This document shows, piece after piece, positions 49,894 through 57,239 of a stretch of 64,000 bases of DNA. Positions within the stretch are counted from its first letter, which is position 1. Each line of letters opens with the position of its first letter. Below the pieces are notes generated by a model. The model saw only the letters and a list, made by a program, of their open reading frames with translations, had not been told where the DNA came from and made no database searches. The stretch comes from Lewinellaceae bacterium (GTDB lineage Bacteria > Bacteroidota > Bacteroidia > Chitinophagales > Saprospiraceae). Position numbers and translations under genes: made by a program. The stretch is from the NCBI GenBank assembly GCA_020636435.1, contig JACJXX010000002.1, positions 1,674,001-1,738,000 of the forward strand, given 5' to 3'.

Positions 49894-51340
49894 CGTTAAG
49901 CATCATACGCTGTTTTTCCAGCAGCCAGTTCTTTGCCACCAACGGGCTAGTGGCCCGGGTTTCCTCCAGGATCGATGGCCACCGGGCAGTGCTGTCGCCA
50001 GGATCGGCGCAGGCACGCACCATTTTTTTCATTATCCTGGCAAAATGCAATTCGGCGCTTATCCGCTCCCGGCTGAAGACCTTCTGCCGACGGAGGAATT
50101 TATCGAAAGCCTCGGTTTTTGCCTCCACCAAATCCAGGAGATCCTGCCTTTTGAGCATCATTTCAAACAGGCATCTCAGGGACAAAGACCGGCGGCGGAG
50201 CTGGTACCCCATGTCGGCGGCGGGAATAGCAGACAATAAGCCATAGGCTGCGTCAAACTGCCCCTGGTAAAAAAACAGGAAAGCATTGGCCAGCGAAACG
50301 GCATCGGCAGCGACATCCGGATGGAGCCGGACAGCCTGTTCCCGGATGAACTGCTCGGTCCACTCCCATTCCCGGCAAACGGAACCACATACAGCAATAT
50401 TGATAAACCAGATATCGGGAAAAATGCCATTGTCCAGGAACAGCGCGTGGTCAACCCCCAATCTGCTGAGTTCGAACAACTCCCGGAAAAACAATGAACT
50501 ATCAAGGGCGGCCAAGCTGTTCCCGAAATTCATCAGGTAAATGAGCACCTCCACCTGCACCTGTCTGTCCAGCCGCTCCCGCTGTTTGAGGAAGGTGTTT
50601 TTCAGGTTGAAAAACCGCTCCTCCGTCAGGCCTTCGAGGTTGATCTCCAACAAGAGGAGGTAGATGCGGATGGCGGGGTCAAAGCCCGCCAGCGTCGCCT
50701 CCGCATAATCCATGAGGGGGCTCAGGAGCGGATACTCCGCTTCTTCAGAGAGCAGGTTGGCGCGGGCGGAGAGCTCTACGGAGAGCCTGAGTTTGGCAAA
50801 GGCATAAAATTCATCGAGCCGCCGCAGCGCTTCCCGCAGAGGAAGGCTCTCATTGGACAGCCCGTTGGTTTCGGGGTGAAAGTGCAGGTTGACGTTCAAC
50901 AGGAAAGCGTCGAGCAGGCATTCCATTTCCTTACCGGGCAGGCCGTCAATGTTTTTCAAAGCCGATTCCGTGGTTTGCACAAATCGGGCGTACAGCTGAT
51001 GCTGGCTGAAAGCCTCCGCCAGCAGCCGGGCTTGCATAATATCGTTGCTTTGCAACTGCTCGGCAATGAGGAACTGCTCCGACGCCTTGTGCATGGCTGC
51101 CATCAGCACCCGCAGCACGGCGCCCTCGAACGGGGCGGCTTCGCCGTACATTGCCCGCCAGGTTGCCTGCCGCTCCAGTTCAGGGTGGCTGAAAGCAGGG
51201 TGATGACGGCTGAGGTAATCGTAAAACACGAGCAGCCGCTTGTTGGCATTATGATAGGGTGAATGGAGGAACTTGCCAAAGGATTTCCATTCTTCAGCAC
51301 TTAAGTGGCGAAGCAGGGCCAGTAGGCTCGATTGGTGCAT
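49883..51340 (-). CDS. Lineage-specific helical-repeat protein (paralogue 2)
   Basis: The protein has 485 residues, entirely helical, without signal peptide. The N-terminus 'LLALLRHLSAEEWKSFGKFLHSPYHN' corresponds to that of the protein at 40080. Internal helical pairs include 'LDEFYAFAKLRLSVELSARA' and 'LANAFLFFYQGQFDAAYGLL'. I know such proteins only as Saprospiria/Chitinophagia hypotheticals. Likely a cytosolic scaffold or helical-repeat regulator. It overlaps the short peptide gene tail to tail. Confidence 0.7.
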   Translation of the reverse strand: MHQSSLLALLRHLSAEEWKSFGKFLHSPYHNANKRLLVFYDYLSRHHPAFSHPELERQATWRAMYGEAAPFEGAVLRVLMAAMHKASEQFLIAEQLQSNDIMQARLLAEAFSQHQLYARFVQTTESALKNIDGLPGKEMECLLDAFLLNVNLHFHPETNGLSNESLPLREALRRLDEFYAFAKLRLSVELSARANLLSEEAEYPLLSPLMDYAEATLAGFDPAIRIYLLLLEINLEGLTEERFFNLKNTFLKQRERLDRQVQVEVLIYLMNFGNSLAALDSSLFFRELFELSRLGVDHALFLDNGIFPDIWFINIAVCGSVCREWEWTEQFIREQAVRLHPDVAADAVSLANAFLFFYQGQFDAAYGLLSAIPAADMGYQLRRRSLSLRCLFEMMLKRQDLLDLVEAKTEAFDKFLRRQKVFSRERISAELHFARIMKKMVRACADPGDSTARWPSILEETRATSPLVAKNWLLEKQRMMLNATR

Positions 51341-51549
51341 AGGCTTTTGCAGAATGATTTTATACCAGACAGCTTTTTTGCAAAATCAAACTTAGCAATT
51401 TTATTCAACTTCCTGTATATCAGTTTGGTGGCTTCCAGGAAACGATGTAGTACCCAATGAAAACAAGCTGGCAACTTTTGCAAAGCGGAAAATTTGTCTT
51501 TGCGAAGGTGACCCGAGCCATGTTCTTTTGTAGAACGTTCGCCACAAAG

Positions 51550-51682
51550 CAGCAATTCCCGCTTTGGGCGGACTGCTGCGAAAAACTCCGCCACTAAGAC
51601 ACAAAAACACTAAATCCGCACCAAATTTTAGTGGGGTTTTGTGCCTTCGTGTCTTAGTGGCATTCTAAAGCGGGAATTGCTG
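51550..51682. mobile_element. CAG(C/T)AATT hairpin MITE, copy 3, 9-bp target duplication
   Basis: The 133-bp element runs from CAGCAATTCCCGCTTT to AAAGCGGGAATTGCTG around the palindrome 'ccactaagacacaaaaacac'/'ttcgtgtcttagtggc'. Perfect 9-bp repeats GCCACAAAG flank it (51541-51549, 51683-51691). The rest of 51341-51549 holds no gene. Confidence 0.85.
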
Positions 51683-51725
51683 GCCACAAAGACACAAATC
51701 TCTAAACCATTCAAAATCAAACGGC

Positions 51726-53084
51726 ATGAAAACACCTTTCCTGCTCCTGGTATGGCTATGCCTGTTCTCGAACCAGATACAAGCCCAGGCCTGGCAGCAG
51801 CAAAACCCCAACTTCTCCAGCTCTACCTTTATCCAGGAAGTCGTTGCACCTACCAGTTCCGCCGCCTGGGCGTATGGCTTTGTGTACGATTCTACCGGTA
51901 ACTTTACCTATCGGAACTACAGCGTTTCCCGCACGGCCGACGGTGGGGAAAGCTGGCAAAACCTGGCCTTTCCGCATACTGAACCGGGGTATTTTTCTAA
52001 CCTCTCCGCTCTGAGCGCCGAGGTTGCCTGGCTCGCCTACGTAGACTACGCCAACGGACAGAAAATCTTAAATACTACCGACGGCGGGCAAAGCTGGACG
52101 GAGCAGTCCCACGGCATGACGGCCTGGATCAATTTCGTGCACTTCTTCGACAACGCCGCCGGCCTGGCCATGGGCGACCCCGATGCCCAGGGGTTCGGGC
52201 TATTTACCAGCAGCAACGGCGGCGCTTTCTGGGAACGAGTAGCTCCTGCCAATGTGCCGCCGCCGCTGTCCGGAGAGTTTGGGTGGGCCAGCTTTTATGA
52301 GGTGTCAGACAATAAGGTTTGGTTCGAAACCAACCAGGGGCGCGTCTACTTCTCCCCGAACCAGGGGCACAGCTGGGAAGTGTTCGAAGGCCCCCTGGGC
52401 ACACAACCCTATTCCATGTTTGCCGCCGATGATGCCGGAATGTGTTACATGAGTTATGTCGCCGCCGAACCGAATGGGCTGAACCCCGTGCTCACCCTTT
52501 ACCGGACCCCGGACAACGGCCTTAGCTGGGAAAACATCACCCCCACAGACAATGGCTGGTGGATATACGACATCGAACCCGTACCCGGCACAGGTGCCAT
52601 CGTCGCCGAATTCAACCGGGGTTTTGCTTCCCGGATTTTCGAGACCCGCCTAAGCTATGATCAGGGAACGACCTGGCAAACGATTGATGCCGGCGCCTTC
52701 GTCACGACAATGGATTTCTCCGGGCCCGATGCCGGTTTCGCCGCCGGCTGGCAGCCGATTGCCGATACTTCCCACGTAGATGTTTACCGCTATACCGGCT
52801 CTCCCCTGACCGGCTTGTTCGAGCGCAAACCATTGAATGTCAATTTTTCAGCCTACCCCAACCCGGCTTCCGATTTTATCCGGGTACAACTGGAATCGCC
52901 GGAGGAACAGGAATGGCTGCTGCTACTCAACGATGCCAACGGGCGCCTGCTGTATAAGGAAGTTATTGAAAAAACGAACCATTGGAATACTACGCTAGGC
53001 CTGCAGCCGCTGCCTACCGGTTGGTACACGTTGACGGTGAGTACAGCGAAGGGTGTGGCGACAAGAAAGGTTTTGAAACGGTAG
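51726..53084 (+). CDS. Secreted BNR/VPS10-like beta-propeller with T9SS sorting domain (paralogue 1)
   Basis: The protein has 452 residues. Signal peptide ends 'IQAQ'. Propeller blades carry Asp-box-like turns: 'SRTADGGESWQNLAF', 'NTTDGGQSWTEQSHG', 'TSSNGGAFWERVAP', 'RTPDNGLSWENITP', 'SYDQGTTWQTID'. The C-terminal 75 residues are a type A T9SS sorting domain ('SAYPNPASDFIRVQL'..'GWYTLTVSTAKGVATRKVLKR'). Exported across the outer membrane by T9SS. Sialidase-like turns alone do not show activity. The next gene is a diverged copy. Confidence 0.88.
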   Translation: MKTPFLLLVWLCLFSNQIQAQAWQQQNPNFSSSTFIQEVVAPTSSAAWAYGFVYDSTGNFTYRNYSVSRTADGGESWQNLAFPHTEPGYFSNLSALSAEVAWLAYVDYANGQKILNTTDGGQSWTEQSHGMTAWINFVHFFDNAAGLAMGDPDAQGFGLFTSSNGGAFWERVAPANVPPPLSGEFGWASFYEVSDNKVWFETNQGRVYFSPNQGHSWEVFEGPLGTQPYSMFAADDAGMCYMSYVAAEPNGLNPVLTLYRTPDNGLSWENITPTDNGWWIYDIEPVPGTGAIVAEFNRGFASRIFETRLSYDQGTTWQTIDAGAFVTTMDFSGPDAGFAAGWQPIADTSHVDVYRYTGSPLTGLFERKPLNVNFSAYPNPASDFIRVQLESPEEQEWLLLLNDANGRLLYKEVIEKTNHWNTTLGLQPLPTGWYTLTVSTAKGVATRKVLKR

Positions 53085-53218
53085 ACGGCAGGCAATAGGG
53101 CAGTCAGTGAACCGCAAAATAGCCTGCCCGGCGAATGACGGGGTAAAAGCAGGCTTGCAGGGAGCGGCCGTCCATGAATCCTTTTACAATCAGTTCATTC
53201 ACGTTTAAATTTTTTAAG

Positions 53219-54601
53219 ATGAAATCCATGCCTCTTTTCCTCATCCTGATATTCAGCCTGCACCTCAACGCCCAGTGGCAAGCCTACGAGCCCGCCCTGC
53301 CAGAGACGGTGGGCGTCTACGACCTCCGTATTGCCGAAGGAGACGAGAACGTGGTGGCCGCCGTTGCCATGAAATACGCCGTCACGGCCAACAGCTACAA
53401 CTGGCAGCCGACGGACCGCCTCATTTTTACGAAAACCCACGATGGCGGCAATACCTGGCAGAGCGGTACGATCCCAATGGGCGTCGAGCCTTACGCCAGC
53501 AACATCTGCCCGGTCAATGCCAACCTTCTCTGGGCCAGCGGAACGGATATTGACTACGCCAGCTGGGTCGTGCGCAGCACTGACGGAGGGCAGTCCTGGG
53601 AGCGTTTTCTCGAGAACGGTTTCCGCGATGCCAATTCCTATGTCAATTTCGTGCATTTCTGGGATGAGCAGAATGGCATCGCCGTAGGCGACCCCGCAAA
53701 ATCTTCCATCGAACCGGTCCCGTTTTACGAAATCTACACTACCACAGATGGCGGGCAGCACTGGGCCCGCACCCCGAGCGCCAATATTCCGCCGCAGCAG
53801 TTAAGTGAATTTGGCGTAGCCGGAAGGTATTTCGTCGCCGGCAACACCGTATGGTTCAGCACCATCAACAGCGCCAACTTCGAGGGGCTACGGCTGTTCC
53901 GATCCGCCGACCGGGGTTTGCACTGGACCGCATCCGCAAGCCCTGCCGTAGAGTGGTTTTCCTTTGCCGATGGGTTGTATGGAATCGGTGCAGAACATGT
54001 CAACAGCAACGCCGTCAGCCTCCGGCTCACCACCGACGGCGGCACGACCTGGATGGACCTACCCTCGCTCAACATGGGCTGGATGTCATCGCTTGCCATG
54101 ATACCGGGCAGCCGTTATATCCTCGCCACCATGCGCACCAGCAACATCGCCCCGCCATTCAAAACCATCCTCAGCACCGACCTGGGGCAGTCCTGGCAGG
54201 AGATCGGTGACGGCTCGGAGTTGGCCTGCAATGCGCAATTCGCCAGCCCCACCGTCGGTTACGCCGGGGAATGGCAGCCGGCCAACCACCCGACCCGGAT
54301 GTACCAATACGCGGGCAGCCCGCTTTCCGGCCTCCTTTCGGGTAAGCCACTCGACGCCGAGCTGACGGTTTTCCCCAACCCTGCTTCCGACTTTGCTTCG
54401 GTGCAGGTAAAAACGGCGCAACCTCTTGATTTTCTGCTGCTGCTCAATGATGCGCAAGGCAGGCTCGTGGAGCGGCAGGTTTTTCAAAAAACGGATTCTT
54501 TTTCCGCTTCGCTCGGCCTGCAGGCGCTGCCGGCGGGTTGGTACACGCTGACGGTGAGCACGAGGGAGGGCGTGGTGGTTAGGAAGGTTTTGAAGCAGTG
54601 A
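53219..54601 (+). CDS. Secreted BNR/VPS10-like beta-propeller with T9SS sorting domain (paralogue 2)
   Basis: The protein has 460 residues from ATG 53219 (an upstream in-frame start lacks a signal peptide of its own). Same plan as its neighbour: signal peptide ending 'LNAQ', Asp-box turns 'TKTHDGGNTWQSGTI', 'RSTDGGQSWERFLE', 'TTTDGGQHWARTPS', 'RSADRGLHWTASAS', 'LTTDGGTTWMDLPS', and a sorting domain ending 'EGVVVRKVLKQ'. The conserved blade segments ('NFVHFWDEQNGIAVGDP' against 'NFVHFFDNAAGLAMGDP') show tandem duplication followed by divergence. Confidence 0.88.
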   Translation: MKSMPLFLILIFSLHLNAQWQAYEPALPETVGVYDLRIAEGDENVVAAVAMKYAVTANSYNWQPTDRLIFTKTHDGGNTWQSGTIPMGVEPYASNICPVNANLLWASGTDIDYASWVVRSTDGGQSWERFLENGFRDANSYVNFVHFWDEQNGIAVGDPAKSSIEPVPFYEIYTTTDGGQHWARTPSANIPPQQLSEFGVAGRYFVAGNTVWFSTINSANFEGLRLFRSADRGLHWTASASPAVEWFSFADGLYGIGAEHVNSNAVSLRLTTDGGTTWMDLPSLNMGWMSSLAMIPGSRYILATMRTSNIAPPFKTILSTDLGQSWQEIGDGSELACNAQFASPTVGYAGEWQPANHPTRMYQYAGSPLSGLLSGKPLDAELTVFPNPASDFASVQVKTAQPLDFLLLLNDAQGRLVERQVFQKTDSFSASLGLQALPAGWYTLTVSTREGVVVRKVLKQ

Positions 54602-54660
54602 AATGATGGGGGGAAATGCAATCGGGTTTAAGTAAAACTGCATTGTCCTTTCATTTAAAC

Positions 54661-54682
54661 ACTATTGCGTTGCCGCAATAGT
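54661..54682. terminator. Perfect 9-bp hairpin
   Basis: ACTATTGCG-TTGC-CGCAATAGT, 60 bp after the second propeller gene and 30 bp before the next ATG. Probably terminates the upstream transcript; an A run rather than a T run follows. Confidence 0.5.
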
Positions 54683-54711
54683 TGAAAAAACTCATAACAA
54701 AAAATACAACC

Positions 54712-55317
54712 ATGAAACTCCACCACCTTCTCCTGTTCCTCTTTTCAGCACTCACCGCCACCCTCACCGCCCAAACCACCGAGCCGCCGCTGCTGAACAA
54801 CAAATTCTCCGTCTGGTCGCAGCGTTTGGACATGAGCCCGTACATTGGCAAAAAATACCGCCTCACGGTGGCCATCCGCGCCGAGCCGGCCAAGCGGAAG
54901 GCCGCCGCCCATGCCTTCATCCGCAACGAGCCGGCGGCGGGCGGCTATCAAAACTGGACCTTCATGGACAACATGAACGCTCGCCCCGTGCGCAGCCAGG
55001 AATGGCAAACCTATACCCTCGAAGGCCGGGTGGAAAAGGACGCGCCCTGGCTCGGCTTCGGTTTCCTCAGCCTGCACAACGGCGCCTTTTACTACGATGA
55101 TGTGCGGCTATCAATGGAAGCCGGGACGGGCGAATGGGCCCCTGTGCCTGTACCCAACGGCGATTTCGAAAGCGCCACCCTCGGCCCCTGGCAACAGACC
55201 AGCATGGGTGTGCCGGCGAAAACTGCCGGCGCCAATGCAACGATAGACACCATGAATCCCTTCGAAGGAAAACACTGCCTGCGGATAGAGAACAAGCGGG
55301 GGAGAAAAACGCCATAG
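54712..55317 (+). CDS. Secreted carbohydrate-binding-like protein, probably truncated
   Basis: The protein has 201 residues. Signal peptide ends 'TLTAQ'. The first domain (about 22-140) is a jelly-roll of galactose-binding type ('RLDMSPYIGKKYRLTVAIRA', 'NWTFMDNMNARPVRSQEWQTY', 'FYYDDVRLSME'). A second begins with 'PVPNGDFESATLGPWQQ' and breaks off after 'HCLRIENKRGRKTP'. Related proteins continue into a full second domain and often an S41 peptidase, so I suspect a 3' truncation. It is 28 bp upstream of an unrelated acyltransferase gene. Confidence 0.65.
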   Translation: MKLHHLLLFLFSALTATLTAQTTEPPLLNNKFSVWSQRLDMSPYIGKKYRLTVAIRAEPAKRKAAAHAFIRNEPAAGGYQNWTFMDNMNARPVRSQEWQTYTLEGRVEKDAPWLGFGFLSLHNGAFYYDDVRLSMEAGTGEWAPVPVPNGDFESATLGPWQQTSMGVPAKTAGANATIDTMNPFEGKHCLRIENKRGRKTP

Positions 55318-55345
55318 TATTTTCTATTTGGTATCTTTACCCGTT

Positions 55346-56497
55346 ATGGATGAACACCTCGACTTTGAAAGCCTCGCCCCGTACCAGGACAAGGACGTCC
55401 GGCCGGTGCTCAATGAGCTCAAAAAGCACCAGGCGTTTTTGGATATGTTGCGTTTCGTGGATACGGAGGCGCCGCAGGAGAAACTGCTGCAACTCATCGA
55501 TGGCATCAGCACCATCCGGGATTTTCAGCATAGGGTCGTCAAGCCCTGGCTGCAGCATTTCTTCCGGCAAACCATCGATGAACTCACCTGCTCCGGATTA
55601 GATACACTAGAGAAGGGACAGACGCACCTTTTTATTTCCAACCACCGGGACATCATCCTCGACTCGGCCATACTGAACCTGTCTCTGAATGACCACAACC
55701 TGCCAACGGCGGAAATCGCCATCGGCGACAACCTGCTGAAATCCAGCATGGTACGGGCCATCACGCGGCTCAATAAAATCTTTACTGTCGTGCGGGATGC
55801 ACCGCCTCGGGAAATGTACCGGCATGCCCTCCGCCTATCCGCCTATATCCGGGACCGGGTTGCCGCAAAAAAGAGCTCCATCTGGCTGGCCCAGGCGGAA
55901 GGCAGGGCCAAGGATGGCAACGACACTACCCAGCAGGGGCTGGTCAAAATGCTTAATCTGAGCAATGAAGGCAGCTTCGAGGAAGGCTTTCGGCCCCTGC
56001 GCATCCGCCCTATGTCCCTCTCCTACGAATACGACCCCTGCGACCGTTTCAAATTGAGAGAACTGCTGGCTAAAGCGGAAGGCCGGAAATACGACAAAAA
56101 AGAAAATGAAGATTACCTGAATATCGAAACCGGCATCATAGAATACAAAGGCCGGGTGCACCTCTGCATACAGCCGGAGTTACAGGACGAGATCGACGGG
56201 CTGGCCGACATCGCCAATATCAATGACAAGGCCACCGCGCTGGCTGCCAGGATCGACCGGTCCATTTACCGTTCCTACCGCCTGTTCGACAACAATTACA
56301 TTGCATACGACCTGCTGCACGAGACGAATCTGTGGAAGGAGCATTACAGCAAAGAGAAGAAGGAGGAATTTATGGCCTATGTGGATAAGCTATGCGGAGG
56401 GTATCCGCCAATGGCCCGGGAGATCCTGCTGAAAAAGTACGCTTATCCTTTGATCAACCGGCAGAAGGCGGAAAGGGAACCGCCTGAGGCCGATTAA
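55346..56497 (+). CDS. Glycerol-3-phosphate/lysophosphatidate acyltransferase-like protein
   Basis: The protein has 383 residues from ATG 55346. The PlsC-type motif H(X)4D appears in 'LFISNHRDIILDSAI' and the Arg/Gly-rich substrate motif in 'IWLAQAEGRAKDGND'. About 90 residues of N-terminal helix precede it, as in PlsB/GPAT-like proteins. It should acylate a glycerophosphate or similar hydroxyl at the inner membrane surface. No typical membrane helix is present. Single gene; convergent with the sorting-domain remnant. Confidence 0.85.
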   Translation: MDEHLDFESLAPYQDKDVRPVLNELKKHQAFLDMLRFVDTEAPQEKLLQLIDGISTIRDFQHRVVKPWLQHFFRQTIDELTCSGLDTLEKGQTHLFISNHRDIILDSAILNLSLNDHNLPTAEIAIGDNLLKSSMVRAITRLNKIFTVVRDAPPREMYRHALRLSAYIRDRVAAKKSSIWLAQAEGRAKDGNDTTQQGLVKMLNLSNEGSFEEGFRPLRIRPMSLSYEYDPCDRFKLRELLAKAEGRKYDKKENEDYLNIETGIIEYKGRVHLCIQPELQDEIDGLADIANINDKATALAARIDRSIYRSYRLFDNNYIAYDLLHETNLWKEHYSKEKKEEFMAYVDKLCGGYPPMAREILLKKYAYPLINRQKAEREPPEAD

Positions 56498-56501
56498 CCC
56501 T

Positions 56502-56891
56502 CTACATTTTCATGAATCTGCTTCTGGACAACTTTCCATTATTATCCAGTATCAAAAAATATACCCCCGCCGGCAATTTGGAGATTTCGATCTTTGGGCC
56601 ATTGGCCAATTCCCGGGACAGGACAAGGCCACCCGCCGAATTATAAATATTTGCCCGACTACCTTGTCCATCAATAAGATCCAGGTGGATAAAATCTGAA
56701 GCAGGGTTTGGATAAACTACTGTTATATATTCTTCACCATTGGAATCATCAGTAGAAGTAATATTCTGAATATTGATGGGGAACATATCACAGACTATAC
56801 CGTCAAAATAATTGATTCGGTTTGGAATGGCCTGGGTAATGAGGCTGAAATCTTCTCCAGAGATCCTATCCTCCCGGTAACGGATTGCCAT
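56502..56891 (-). pseudogene. Remnant of a secreted protein: T9SS sorting domain only
   Basis: 129 codons with no signal peptide. The last 75 residues form a type A T9SS sorting domain ('TVVYPNPASDFIHLDLID'..'LPAGVYFLILDNNGKLSRSRF'). Without an export signal it cannot reach T9SS, so this is most likely the 3' end of a deleted gene. The codons are more A/T-rich than those of the neighbours. Confidence 0.65.
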
Positions 56892-56940
56892 CCACTTTAA
56901 TTACTCCAAACTTACGAAAGGCCTAAAAATTACCTTGTAC

Positions 56941-57225
56941 CTATCCCAGGATCATCTTGCGGATCAGGGAAATTTGTCCCAAATGATAGTAACTGTGCTC
57001 AATAACGCCTTCGATATTCCTGCGGTAAGTTCCGTATTTCTCGTCTACGAAAACTTCCTCTAATTTTTCATCCGGCATATTTTCTACATGATCGGCAAAC
57101 TTTTCCGCATTGGCCCACATGTTATTCAGTAGGTTGTCCCAATCCTCTTTTGACCGGATAGGGGGCTGGTCAAAACTATATTTATCCCGAATCTCAAGGG
57201 ATTTGAATTTTCTATTGGTGATTTT
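56941..57225 (-). pseudogene. DinB/DUF1572-like remnant, 5' truncated
   Basis: The frame is open from 57225 to the stop at 56941 and has no suitable start. It encodes about 94 residues including 'EDWDNLLNNMWANAEKFADH', 'KYGTYRRNIEGVIEH' and 'YYHLGQISLIRKMILG'. The final His-rich helix is the metal-binding helix of DinB-like four-helix bundles. The N-terminal half is missing, apparently removed upstream of 57225. Confidence 0.7.
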
Positions 57226-57239
57226 TTAATTGCCCCGCA

